Source: Amaranthus tricolor (lineage: Eukaryota > Streptophyta > Magnoliopsida > Caryophyllales > Amaranthaceae). Taken from it: a stretch of 64,000 nt of DNA. Position numbers and translations under genes: made by a program. The stretch lies in the NCBI RefSeq assembly GCF_026212465.1, contig NC_080056.1:6604517-6668516 (forward strand), in the 5' to 3' direction. How positions within the stretch are numbered: the stretch's first letter is position 1; each line of letters starts with the position of its first letter. This document shows positions 42,401-53,539 of this stretch, in pieces. A model generated the notes under the pieces. That model did no database searches. It was not told the DNA's origin and was given only the letters and a program-made list of their open reading frames with translations.

Positions 42401-45398
42401 AACAAGGTGTATAACCGCATTGCAACCGTACCGTAAAGGTTATTTTCTGATATGGCATCATGATTCCCAATGTGCACGGAATTAGTGCAAAAACAAGGTG
42501 TATCACCGCATTGCAGCCGTACCATAAAGGTTATTCTCTGATATGGCATGATGATTCCAAATGTACACGGAATTAGTGCAAAAACAAGGTGTATCACCGC
42601 ATTGCAACTCAAGACCGAAACATTGGCCGCATTGACACAAAATCCTTTGCATTAACTTCAAAATCAATTTCACGACCGTCACCGTGACCCTGACCAAAAT
42701 TCTATTTTTGTGCTTTGCCAAGGATCCTCACTACCCATGTTCCATCCCTATATGTTTTACTTGTAACTTTTGAGGTGAAAGTTTACATATATGGACAATC
42801 AGTTTCCGAGATAGTCTATTATAAAGTACTATTCCCTTTATGAGATGCACATTATTTTTTAACATACTTGGCTAAAAAGATGTCTGTAGCTTTTACAAAA
42901 AGATATTAATGTGAAAATAACTGTCTTAGTATATTATCAAAAATCTAAATTTCAAAGATGGCAAATAAATTAGGAACTAAGAAATTTTTGGCATTTCATA
43001 ACATGGCATCTTCTCTTCTTTTTGCTTGTTTATTTAATGGATGCATTTTTTGCCGTCATTGATCAACAGGTATGTCTTGAAATGTTGTATTTCGCAAATT
43101 ACTCTGGTGATACGGACAGCAATATTATTAGAGAAACTTGGGCCAGACTTATTGATCAGTCTCTCTCAAGGGGTGGCATAGCTGAAGCTTCTTCAGTTCT
43201 GAAGAGAGTTGGCCCGCAGCTTTATCCTGGAGATGGAGCTATGTTGCCGTTGGATACGTTATGCCTTCACTTAGAGAAAGCTGCTCAGGTAATAATAGGA
43301 TATTTTTCTTTGTCCATGTTTTCATAAACATACTCGCTTGTGAACATACAAAATAAAGTGTGTTCTGAAGCATGCAAGTATCTATCACTTTTGTTGAACT
43401 TATCATTATTCTGTTTTGTTTCTCAGGAAAGATTTACTTCTGGGGTTGAATGTGTTGGAGATGAGGAAATTCCAAGAGCTCTCCTTGGTGCCTGCAAAGG
43501 TTCTGCAGAGCCTGTCTTATACTCGTATGACCACCTACTGTCGAATGGAGCAATTTTAACTTCACCATTACTCAGGCTACGGCTTCTTCGCTCAGTTCTT
43601 GTGGTGCTTCGGGAGTGGGCAATGTCCATTTTTGCACAGTCAATGGGTACAAGTTCTGTTGGAGCTTCTCTGATTTTAGGAACATTACTACCTAACCAAA
43701 CCGCTGGTGGTAACCAAGGAGTCCGTGATAAGATCACTAGTGCAGCAAATAGGTAAAATTCTATAAAGCTTTTACCTTTCTGAATTTTGGAATTGATGGA
43801 GTACTTGGTGTTCTTTGCTGCTGTTTTTACTTACCATTTTCTTTTACTTACCTTTTCATTTCCCCATTTCTTTATAGATTCAAAATTCTTTATATGCACA
43901 TTCAAACATGTAAGTGAATGCGTTGAAATTTGACATCTATACACTTTTGGGAGAGGTGAGGAAGTTAGATGCGTCTGGTCTCTATCCACTGGAATCAGTT
44001 ATAGGTCCAGAATTGGCAAAACAACCTATACGGTGATGCAAAATTACACCCCAAAACTGATACCTCTAAGCCAATAAGAGAGATGGGTTTGCAACAAAAC
44101 CCAACTCCTGGAATTCAAGGGTGGGGGTGGGGGGTTTCAGTTGACAAAGCAAGACTGTCTGCCTGCCATCCTCAAACTTAGCCACCACTACAACCAGATT
44201 AACTACCCACCATGACAACCAACGACACTACAAGCTCACATTAGTCATCCACCTTCATTGATCTCATCCACCTCTATACCTGTTGTGTTTTTCCTCATAA
44301 TAGAACCCCAAGGCTTTACTAAGCTCCAGTATAATTTGTTATTGATCATCATTAATTTCAAGTACAATTTTTACCTGATGAAATTTAATTTACGCCATGT
44401 GATCCTGCATACCTAATTCCACCACATCCTTACTCAACTTTTCCATCAACGTCATCTTTGGTCTCTATCAACCTTTTGTGTAGTCTTAGTTAGTCTAGCA
44501 CGCTATTGTTTGAAGTTCCAACAGGAGATGGTCATCATCGCACATGCCCGAACTTTCAAAGTAATTCTTTTTTGTCATTGTCAATATCTGTCACCTATTC
44601 TAACTTCCTTATACCGTTATTTCAAATTATATATCTTAGTGTAGGTCGTCCACACATTCATCTCAAAATAAGTGTCTCGGCTATGCCGATTTTTTGCTGT
44701 GCTCCTCTTTATATTGCCAACATTCTAATCCCTTGTAATAAATCCAGCTTGATAGCCGTCCATCCTATAGAATTTCCCCTTTCATTTTTCAGGTTCCCTA
44801 CTTACACACAATATTCCAGTAGTTCCTCTCCATCTGAGCCATCCACAGCCACATTGAATCCAATAACTCTTAATTTGTCCAATCCCTTCATTCTTTGAAA
44901 AATTGAACCAAGTTCCTCGTAACTTGGCCATGCATGTAAATATTCACTTAAAATTTATCAAGAATCCATAATATAAACGAAAATCAAAATGCAAATATGG
45001 AGGGTGAATATCAGGTATCTGATATCTAAACAATCAAACCAAAAATTAGAACAAGCTGCCCCTTGGGCAGATTAGTATGTCTATAGTTGAAAATGATGAA
45101 GAATAAGGACACTTGCTTTTATTGTGTACTATGCACTTTCTTCTTTGGTTAGCAGGCTTCACCGTTCTCCTTGCGTCTAGAAAGCTGAATTTACCTACTT
45201 ATAGCTTGCAAGTAGTTGGTGAAACTTGATTTTGTGCTTACTTTCTTTACTGTGATTAATGCTAAAACTCAAAACTTCAGGTATATGACTGAGGTACGAA
45301 GATTGCCCCTTCCGCAAAGCGTAACAGAGGCTGTATATCGCGGGTTTCGAGAGTTAGAAGAATCGTTGATAAGCCCATATTCTTTTCAGCGTATGTAA
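30438..45398 (+). CDS. NUP155: Nucleoporin NUP155, inner-ring nuclear pore scaffold, 13 exons
   Basis: Structural component of the nuclear pore inner ring. Exons: 30438-30599, 33825-33994, 34910-35036, 37387-37649, 37850-39509, 39588-39800, 39911-40158, 40242-40644, 40802-41007, 41214-41562, 43070-43288, 43427-43752, 45281-45398; phases agree at every joint, giving 1487 aa (Arabidopsis protein about 1464). The N-terminal 'DLEEALEAARYASHPY', 'PNVLVERYNAAGGEGTALCG' and 'FPEIHRAWASVDNSLFLWRF' are hallmark NUP155 segments that begin the beta-propeller. The C-terminal two thirds are the helical solenoid ('LLARYYIMKRQHLLAAHVLL', 'ETWARLIDQSLSRGG'). Two ATG codons are adjacent (30438, 30441) and either could start. 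Large introns 1 (3.2 kb) and 3 (2.35 kb) hold retroelement relics and an unclassified GC-rich insert. Confidence 0.96.
31100..31405. mobile_element. About 300-bp MITE in NUP155 intron 1
   Basis: Aligns by eye with 63408-63702: both share 'atttactgatca', 'tcttataaaattcatt'-type, 'gataggtggtaatgg'-type and 'tcattctc/gttacca' segments in the same order. Terminal inverted similarity is best seen in the other copy. No coding capacity. Confidence 0.55.
32205..32480 (+). mobile_element. LINE ORF2 tail relic with (TTG)n end, NUP155 intron 1
   Basis: Plus-strand translation gives 'NRGRRRPKMIWRTGVEKD', recalling the conserved 'GRRRPKKTW' C-terminal motif of RTE-type plant LINE ORF2. A short AT-rich tail follows with 'ggcattgttgttgttgta', typical of the simple-repeat 3' end. 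Only the last part survives and no 5' region was found. Confidence 0.5.
36660..37030. other. GC-rich unclassified insert in NUP155 intron 3
   Basis: Composition changes sharply here from AT-rich intron to GC-rich sequence with repeated 'gggcgagg', 'cgggcaggc' and 'cgggcgagc' motifs. Open frames on both strands (up to 135 codons) have no recognisable domain. Probably part of an inserted repeat. Confidence 0.45.
42356..42607. repeat. 91-bp tandem repeat, about 2.8 copies, NUP155 intron 10
   Basis: Units start at 42356, 42447 and 42538 with 'ctgatatggcat'. Each contains 'cacggaattagtgcaaaaac' then 'aaggtgtat' and 'accgcattgca'. Period is exactly 91 bp and divergence is a few percent. The flank to about 42720 continues with related 'gcattgac/cgaccgtcaccgtgacc' sequence. 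Confidence 0.92.
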
Positions 45399-46062
45399 TG
45401 TTGTGGCTACGTGCATGCAGTTTCACTGTAGGTACTATTTTCTATCTACATCGATTCCTAGTGTTCCGACATTGTGAGGCGAGACTTAGAAGTCCCTCTT
45501 ACTCCCGCTATGATTCCGAAATCATCTGCTCTGGCGACTAACGAAGGAATACTTGGACGTCATTTGCTACGCACGTTAGTATTGAAATGGAGACACCGTA
45601 ACACAAACTTCCTTGCTAGAACTTGTAATGGTGTACAAAGGAGCAGTTTCAATTTATCAATTTGCAAAGCCTTATAGGATTTTAGGTGTTTTTTAATTCC
45701 TGGTGTAGTGATGGTTAGAGCTTTTGCTATTCTAGCATTCCTTTTATAGTGTTGTAATTGCCCAATTTGAAACTATTTTTTTTTTAGATTAACAATATCT
45801 TTTTTTCGAAATTCATATTAATTCATTGATGAGTCGTACATTACATGGAAATAATACGTGACAATTGCGATCAAATATCACTCTAAATTGACAAAGTCTC
45901 GTTTGTTGTAGATGAGATATGACATTTTTTTGTTAAAACAAGTCAAGCAGTGAATTTTATACCTAGGGATCACTAATAAACTACTTTTTAACCCTAGTAT
46001 AAGTCAAATTGTGCTTATTAATTGTTTTCGGTATCTGATGGTTATAATTTTATTCCAAATTC
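45399..46062 (+). other. NUP155 3' region
   Basis: Presumed 3'UTR to about 45790, followed by AT-rich DNA. No other coding signal. Confidence 0.5.
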
Positions 46063-46292
46063 TTATGAGACGGTTTTGTGGTGAAATCATTTTTATTAGG
46101 TTAGGTTGACCTAATGTGCATTATTGTCTTAAAGTGATTAGTGTCACTAACAAATTTAAATTGATCACATTTTCTAGTCTAAAAGTGATCACTTATAACC
46201 TTAAATTAATCATTTACAATCTTAAAATGATCAATTGAGAAATTCACAAATTATATGAGCTCGTGTGAAACGTACTCATACAAGATAAGCTG
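46063..46292. mobile_element. MITE of the 'agtgatcacttataatctt' family
   Basis: Ends 'cttatgagacggttttgtgg' and 'gtgtgaaacgtactcataca' pair as inverted repeats. The interior is 'aaagtgatcacttataacct' then 'taaattaatc'-type phrases, as at 26097-26327. Confidence 0.6.
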
Positions 46293-46383
46293 AAATTCAA
46301 ATTTTAGCAAAGAAAAAACTAATGTGGATATTTGATAATAAATGAAGAGATCATGAATTAATTAAATGAAATTAAAAATAATT

Positions 46384-46386
<3 letters not shown>

Positions 46387-46429
<43 letters not shown>
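46387..46429. repeat. (AT)n microsatellite
   Basis: About 21 uninterrupted AT units. Confidence 0.98.
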
Positions 46430-46433
<4 letters not shown>

Positions 46434-48240
46434 GAAAGTGGTAAACTATAGTAAAAAAAAATGCTGTAAAAAGAAAACCTTAAATGAAAAATAATGCTAA
46501 ATAAGAAATACGGAGGGAGTAAACTACGGAGTAGGTGCATATTTTTTGCAACATTTTCACACAATAGTGATTGAAGGGGAGAAGCTAAGTTAAGCTAAGC
46601 TTGTATTAGGTGTATAGATATATAATAATATGATAGTAGTAGTTTGATTAAGCAAGCATAATTAGTTCCACCATTGTTCCTTGTAATGTCATTATTAAAT
46701 AGAAGAACAACTATGTTTTATTAACTATGGCAATGGAAGTCGTTTTGGAATATAGTATATGGGGTATGAATCAAGACTAAAACAAGACCTTTTTCTTCCT
46801 TTGTTACAAAATTTAATATTAAAATACAAAATTCTGCTTGTGATTTTGACAATTAGCTTTTGATGATGACTTAAAGAGTCAGTTTTGGGGACTCCAAACT
46901 GCAAATGGTCTCATCTTGATGTGGTTTTAAAGATACTGGTGAGGGAAGGAGAACAACTTACTAAATAACGGTTATTTATAAGGTTAATAAATCACTTTTA
47001 TGTGGTAGGATGTGATAGGATGAAAGTTTTGTTATTTCAATTTATCTTTTTTGATTTTATTTATTTTAAAATTATTCTTTTTGTCTTTTATGTGGTGATT
47101 TACAAATCATGGTTATTAATTAAGAATTTTCAGTGAGGGGAGGGCAACGAGAATCAGATAAACATGCTTCAAGACAACCCAATTATAGCGACTTGTAGTT
47201 ACTATAACTTTATTACTCCTAATAATAAGTTTAACTCTTAACACCCTAAAAATAACTACCGAGTACTATTTACTATACAAGAATATTCCCTTTGTATACA
47301 TGCAAATAAATACGAATAATATTTGCTACCAACTACCAAAAGTTGATTAGAAACAATCTTTTTATTAGTGTTGAAACTAATTGCGTACATCCAACGCCCA
47401 AATCCGACCATATGTGGAATTCAGTTAATGACGTTGGGATAATAAAATAGTTGAAATGTTATACTATCATTGAATGAACAACGTCCTCAAAAAGCACTAA
47501 GCTCAACAAAGTTCTGGGTGGATGCAGTAATACAAGCAAAAAAACATGCTGAATCTTTTAAATATTAAACGGTTTCAATTTCTAGATTTACAGAATCCTA
47601 CCTGAAGAAACTAACACGAAGGTAAAATAACGATTACTTTCCAAACTACTCCGTGTCGTTCTCAGAAATGCATCCACTGTCTGTCTCGGATTGACAATTT
47701 ACAAAATCGACAAGGTCAGCAGAGGGATTCATCCTACCCTTACAAGTTACAGTTATAGAAAAATAGGGGTGTCAAATTGTAGTATAAGAGCCATTCCACC
47801 TTATGAGTTGGTGTGTACGAGACCTCAATAACATACACCCACTGTCTGTTTCGGATTGACAATTTACACAATGTTATTTTATTAAGGAGAGAGCAAAGTA
47901 AAGTGAGGACAGATAAGTTTCCCTAAACAAGATATGGGGCAATCAACTACATACAAACCAAAAAGAAAAGAGAAGCTAACAAAAGGGAACTAACGCCCGG
48001 CATGGAGCTTAGATCATATAGGATTCACCTCCAGCGAACCGATTTGTTCTGTAGCAACTTGGCAGAGGAACAACAAATGAGTAAGATAAGGGGGCCAGAC
48101 CTTTATAGACGCTTAGTATTGAGAGACTGTATGTTGAGAGCTTCCTGCAAGTGCTTATGTTTGACGATGTCTTTGTTGGCTGAATAACTGAGCTGTGTTT
48201 AAAAGGTGAGCAAGTAGAACAGGGTTGAGGGAAAGCCAAA
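46430..48240. other. Intergenic stretch between NUP155 and the zinc-finger gene
   Basis: No gene recognised. A 'cactgtctgt(c/t)tcggattg' then 'acaatttaca' segment occurs twice in direct orientation (about 47677 and 47838), suggesting an unclassified repeat. The open frame at 48002-48187 has no recognisable domain. Confidence 0.45.
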
Positions 48241-49128
48241 AAATATTAAGGCATGAGAGCGGAGAACGACAAGTTCGCTGTTAATAAAAGCGAACAAAAA
48301 AGCTGGTCAAAATTCTTTGTTCGCTGTTACTAACAGTGAACAAAAGGGAGACAATGTCATAGAGTTGGAAGGACAAAAAAAATTAAAACAAAGTTTGTTC
48401 GCTGCTATGATAAATACATTTGAGGTTCACATTGATCAAGATTTGTACTGTTTGATAGTCCAAACAAAGAATAAGAGGTTTAAACTAGAACAAGGGTAAA
48501 TCCATTGAGCTTTCAAAGACTTGTTTGCAGGAATAATACTTGTTTAATAGCAACGAAAACCATAAGATGCAAGCTAGCAGTAAATCTCTCTCAGTAAGGA
48601 TGCTTAAAACAGTCCAAAAAAAAAAATTAAGCAGTCCATTGTGCAATGGGTAATTTTTCAAATTCTAAGGAATCTAATTAGACGTTTAAAAGGAATTATC
48701 ACAAAGTTCATTTGACTTAAAAGACATGACAATAAACTTTCATATTTACATTAACTTTCTAGGCAAGCCGTAAAAAGGTTTAAACAACAATGTTACAAAT
48801 TACAACAAAGGTAAACCCCACATTTAGACATAAACATAAACATGCTGACATCCGCAGCTAAACTGTGATGGTTTAATCAGGACAAAAGGTTCTCAAGGCA
48901 TATCAGCACAACTTATACAGGTGACAAAAGCAGAAAATTTCAGGTTTGAAGAAGATACACAAGTGCTAACGCATAGATTGAGCAAGCCCGGGGAGTACCT
49001 CAAGTAGATGATGTTGCTTGTAGCATGATGGCATGTCTCCTTACAGAAACATTGAACAGCTTTAAACCTCCACTCTATTCAGCTGCACAAGAATAGCCCA
49101 GTAAGGTGTTCCCAATCGAAAATGCTGG
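48241..49128 (-). other. 3' region of the zinc-finger gene
   Basis: Non-coding. Probably contains the 3'UTR on the minus strand (about 48780-49128) and the hairpin units at its left end. No further gene. Confidence 0.4.
48273..48410. repeat. Diverged hairpin units related to the 52.6-kb foldback element
   Basis: A 23-nt palindrome-like unit at 48319-48341 has arms GTTCGCTGTTA and TAACAGTGAAC around a single C. A poorer one is at 48273-48295 (arms GTTCGCT and AGCGAAC) and a half unit at about 48398 ('gttcgctgctatgataa'). Length and centre equal those of the units at 52662-52881, while the arm sequence differs by a paired change. No terminal repeats found. Confidence 0.6.
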
Positions 49129-51594
49129 TCAGGTGGGTAATTCTTCTTTTACAACAACAGTCTTACACTTATGCTTCTGAGCCGCCCTCCTCTTTGCCTG
49201 TATCTGGTGAACATACTCTGCTATGACAACATGGAACTTCGGTGCAAGTTTACTAGAAGATGAAACATTTAGACCTGCTTTCTTCAAAGCATGTTTGACA
49301 TCTTTCTGAGCCTTTGGGAAGTGGATGTTACATAGTGACGGAATGGTAGATTTTAATATCGGCCTCCCACATAATATTGGTCCTTGCTGTGCACTGGATA
49401 TTCAAAAAGAAACAATCAACTTGTATGCAAATAGCTGGCATGATTTGATTGGTAGCATCATAAAGTTACAAACAGCTTCCTCAAATACAGAGTTACTCGA
49501 TTTGGAATACGAATTTACAGTTAGATACCATAGATGTAAGATTAACACATAACAATTGAATGTATTTAAATGGGAAGGAGGGGCTAATTAGGTAACATTG
49601 CTCAAAATGCTTTATTGGCTTTACATATTAAATTTGGGAAATTTTATTTAAAGTGCATACAAACCCCAACTGATGATATGGTTTGAAAACTAAGGGGGTG
49701 TTTGGCAAACGGGCAATAGCTAATTGCTGATTTGAGTGGTTGATTTGACTGGATGAATGGATGGTGGGAGCACCTTGTTGCTTGTTGTAAATTAGTTGAT
49801 TTATCACAAATTCTTGTGAGAGACGGTCTCTTTGAGAGACCATCTCTAATTGGGTCAGCCTATTGTATATTTTTTAAAATATTGTAAGTATGCATTAAGA
49901 ATGATGTAAGTAGACATTTAATATATTAAAAGTAGGCATTAAGAATATGTAAGTAACATCAAGGATAATGTAAGGTGATATTAAGAATACAATAAATAGG
50001 TATTAATCTTTTAATGGGCTGGGCTTGAGATACGTCTCTCAAGAGACTAGCTGTTTTATAACAAGTTATTTCAACCAACTAATTTACTTAACACTAGTAA
50101 ATGGTTTGAACATTCAACAATCTAATTGTAGCTAAATAAGCTATTCAACAATCTATTTGTAACTAAATGAGCTAAAATTGTTAGTAAATGGTTTGAACAT
50201 TCAACAATCTAATTGTAGCTAAATAAGCTATTCAACAATCTAATTGTAGCTAAATAAGCTATTCAACAATCTATTTGTAACTAAATGAGCTAAAATTGTT
50301 CAGCAAGCTATCTTGCCAAACACGTCTGTATTCCTATAAAAATCGAGGGAGCCTAAGGAAAATATGATACTATGTGAGCTTTTGACAACAAAATATAGTA
50401 TCCTATGTTTTTTAGCTGTTTCACCTTTCACGAATCGTAGCAACAAACAGAAAACGGATAGTATAATCGACAATTGTCTCACCCTTAGGATTGGCAGCTC
50501 ATGAAGAATCAAAAGAATCTATAATTTTCCTAAATCCAACTAATATCAGTATTTCCAATTATGCATCATTACCTAACCAAACACAACATTTGGACAACAA
50601 TATAAAATGTTTCACATGTTCTCCCAACTTATTAAATCTAAACTCAAATAATCTCATTAGAGCTCAATGAATAGTGAAAACAAGGTATCAAGAGTGATGA
50701 CAAACAAATAATAAGAAAACGGAACCACACCGAACTAAATTTTTATTAGAATTGAAAGTCAGTTAAGGTAAAACAGGTACTACATCAATAATTGTAAAAT
50801 ATTCAATAATTCAGTTGCTAACTATGAGAATGTGAATACAAACATCATAAGTTTCAATAAATTGAAAAATTGATCATGCCACAAAATCAAATTTAAATTA
50901 ATCTGGAAAAAATGGATGGAATGAGAAAGTAGAGAGAAATTTACATCTTGATCATGAAGTTGCAAGCCTTGTAAAGCTTCTGTTGAGGATCAGACAAAAT
51001 ATGCAAATAGCAATAGCTAGTTAACGCCATAGCCTTCAACTTACACGATACTAGTGCACATTGATTATTCCCTCCCAATTTCAACTCCGACGCATTTTCT
51101 CCAAACCCTAACCCTAATTTACCGCAACCGCCACCATTTCCACCAAATACGTCAATACTATTGTTGTGGTTGGTTTCTCCACAACCTTCAACATTGCAAC
51201 CACCAAATTCTCTATCAGCACCACCACTTTCTCTCTCATCCTCCACTTTGCAAGGACTAACACCATATTTCCAATAGTATTCCCGATAATGAACCCTTAG
51301 ATCCTCCATTAAAGCCCAATAATGGTCTCTGTAAACTTTGGAAAGCCGGCGAATACGTTGAAGGCGACGGCGAAGGAGTTCTTGACGAGTGAGGTGAGAG
51401 GAAGTAGAAAGAACATCGTCATTGATAGTAGATGAAGGAATAAGGGAATTGTGAAGCTTTGTTTTGTGTTTGTTAATGGAGGTGTTAGGTTTTTTGAGGG
51501 AGAGTTGTTGATGTGGAGGAGCAGAAGGTGCTTGCGGCTGTGGTTGAGAAGGAGGGTGGACACCATTTTTGTTGAGCTTAGAAGAGGAAGCCAT
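49129..51594 (-). CDS. KAT8-NSL2 / INO80D-like C3HC3H zinc-finger nuclear protein, 2 exons
   Basis: Plant homologue of the KAT8 regulatory NSL complex subunit 2 / INO80 subunit D family, thought to act in chromatin complexes. Exons on the minus strand: 51594-50945 and 49393-49129; the joint is AAG-AT|T in frame, giving 304 aa. 'LTRQELLRRRLQRIRRLSKV' begins a conserved basic helix and is followed by 'YRDHYWALMEDLRVHYREYY'. The zinc-finger region starts with 'CALVSCKLKAMALTSYCYLH' and 'CGRPILKSTIPSLCNIHF' supplies the second Cys/His set. The C-terminus 'LAPKFHVVIAEYVHQIQAKR' is also family-typical. The chosen ATG at 51594 starts 'MASSSK' in good context (A/GCCATGG-like). An in-frame ATG at 51711 would add 39 hydrophobic, basic residues. 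The intron holds nested MITEs. Confidence 0.9.
49805..50060. mobile_element. Nested MITE of the 'gagacggtctc' family
   Basis: Left end 'cacaaattcttgtgagagac' then 'ggtctctttgagagacc'; right end 'gagatacgtctctcaagaga' then 'ctag'. The interior has repeated 'gtaagtagacattaa' phrases. Confidence 0.6.
50102..50300. repeat. 31-bp tandem array
   Basis: Units of the form 'tattcaacaatctaattgta' then 'gctaaataagc' repeat about five times, alternating with a variant '...atttgtaactaaatgagct'. A higher-order unit that includes 'aatggtttgaaca' is itself duplicated. Confidence 0.8.
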
Positions 51595-52557
51595 GGAAGA
51601 AGGAGAAGAAGAATAGAAAAAAGAAAAGGCGGCAGGCAGCAGCAATAGGAGGCTCGCTTTGTTTTGATGTTTGCGTCCTAATATCAGGTTTTGTAAGGTT
51701 AGAAATGCCAAGTACTCTAAATTAGGGTAGATTATATCATTATATACGACGTCACACGAGTTAAATAACTTTAATAGAATAAATATTATGAGAATATTTT
51801 AAGTTATTTTATCGAGTACCTCGTAGATTATTGAATAGGTGGAAGTGTAAAATGAATTTATTATACCTTATTTTAATTGTACGTTGTCTCTTAGTAGGTA
51901 TAAGTTGCCGAGAGATTTTTTGGCCGTATTTTTTTTATAAGCAGGACAGATTGGATATGATGATGATAACCGTCTTTAATATATCATTTATAAGTCCACA
52001 TTTATTTTTCTTCACCCTGCTTATTTACAGTCTAACTCACACTATTTTACTACTCCCTCTGTCCGATTAGAATTGAGTAAAAAAAAGTGAGTTTTTAAGA
52101 AAAAAATGAATAACGGTAATAAATGAAGTGTGTGGTGAAATTTAAATAAATTAAAATGTATGAATGAGATAACAAGTACATACGTGAAATAATCTATAAA
52201 TGAGATATAAGTACAAATAGTAAATGATGCAAATTGAATAGGATTAAGTGACAAATTCATTGAATAGTGATAACAAGACACGAATACATACATGAAGTAA
52301 TCTTTACTCCCTAGATTTGCTCATGTAAGCTCACAATATTTCATTTTCCACAGAAAATTTAAAGGACAGAAAAGACTCAACTCTTTTTGTTGTTATTTTT
52401 TATCGTATCCCAGCCCTTTTCAATATTTTGACTATAAATATTTTTTTTTAATTTATTTTAAACGAACTCTCCCAATGGACATAGAGAGTCGCATAAATGT
52501 TGGCATGTTGGGCCCCTTCGGCCTAACCCAAATACTGGACAATATATAGTGAAATGT
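51595..52557. other. Upstream region of the zinc-finger gene
   Basis: The first about 120 bases contain the 5' leader (with an in-frame upstream ATG at 51711). Beyond that is AT-rich DNA without a gene. The piece 'tactccctctgtccgattag' at about 52049 resembles the common 'CTCCCTCNGTCC' end of plant Stowaway-like MITEs, but the element could not be delimited. Confidence 0.4.
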
Positions 52558-52982
52558 GAATTTTTGAAAACGGTGAGCGAAAAAAAAAATAACTGAATAA
52601 ACTATTATTCAAACTTTTTCCAAAACTAAGCGTAAAAATCCCAGACCTATGGTTTGGAGCTGTTCGCAGTTACTAACTGCGAACAAGTCAAAAAAGACAA
52701 AATAGTTGTTCGCAGTTACTAACTGCGAACAGCAAAAAGACAAAATAGCTGTTCGTAGTTACTAACTGCGAACAGCTATTTGACCTAAAAAAAAAAATTT
52801 TTTTTTTTTTCAGTTCGCAGTTACTAACTGCGAACAACTAATTTGTCTTTTTTGACGTGTTCGCAGTTAGTAACTGCGAACAGTTCAAACCATAGGTCTG
52901 GGGTTTTCACGCTTAGTTTTGGAAAAAGTTTGAATAATAGTTTATTCAATTATTTTTTTTCGCTCACCTTTTTAAAAAATTC
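52558..52982. mobile_element. 425-bp Mutator-like foldback element carrying five palindromic hairpin units
   Basis: Perfect 9-bp target duplication GTGAAATGT at 52549-52557 and 52983-52991. The two arms (about 52558-52735 and 52806-52982) are inverted repeats of roughly 170 bp, starting GAATTTTT on both sides and including 'ggtgagcgaaaaaaa', 'actattattcaaactttttc' and 'cagacctatggttt'. Units at 52662-52684, 52708-52730, 52751-52773, 52813-52835 and 52859-52881 are 23 nt each: arm GTTCGCAGTTA, one central base, and the exact complement of the arm (the middle unit has one T for C). A poly-A/poly-T joint is near the centre. No coding capacity. Confidence 0.9.
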
Positions 52983-53539
52983 GTGAAATGTAATTAAATA
53001 CATCCGGGAGTAAGAAGTTGATTAAAACTTCATATGCCATAGGAAACATAAATTAAAACAATATACACACATTTTGCTTTGGATATAACTATCAAAATCT
53101 TTGTACCTTACAGCATAAGTAGGAGCCAAATATGGCATAAACTACAACAAACTCTCACAGTGCAGCTACAAAACGGGGTGACATGAAGGAGAAAGATTAT
53201 ATCGGTAGGTATCCAACCGGAAAAGAATGGTAAAGAATAAAGTGCCGCTAACTTTGTATGTCGACGAGCAGTGATCTTATTGAAGCTAGCCTGCCTGCCT
53301 GAAGACTAGCCTCGAAGTTATAACACAACAAGACAGGCATCTAAGATCCCAAACTCCATTCTAATGGCAGAACTATATCAATCAGGAAAAAAAAGTTATC
53401 AGGTTAACCTATTATTCCAGCTTCAATTAGTAAGTGAAGGCTATAGCCCAACCTTTACTGGCAAACATTTTTCCATTCTATACACCTGCCAGAGAGCCCA
53501 TCACAACGGAAAATTTAGAAAGATATGCAAATCACCAAC

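Larger units (their letters stand above)
49695..50325. mobile_element. hAT-like MITE with a second MITE nested inside, in the zinc-finger gene intron
   Basis: The ends 'gtgtttggcaaacgggcaat' and 'gcaagctatcttgccaaaca' are imperfect inverted repeats. A 'gagacggtctc' MITE (about 49805-50060) sits inside. The right part has tandem 31-bp units. No coding capacity. Confidence 0.55.

Noticed and set aside
44506..44898. 130-codon open frame in the last large NUP155 intron
   Set aside because: Starts without context, no recognisable domain, and lies in an intron whose flanking exons join perfectly.
48002..48187. Possible small protein in the NUP155/zinc-finger gene interval
   Set aside because: No recognisable domain, no promoter or splice context; overlapping frame on the other strand is equally long.
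52662..52881. CRISPR-like regularly spaced repeats
   Set aside because: Spacing is irregular, units are palindromic within an inverted transposon with target duplication, and the host is a plant.
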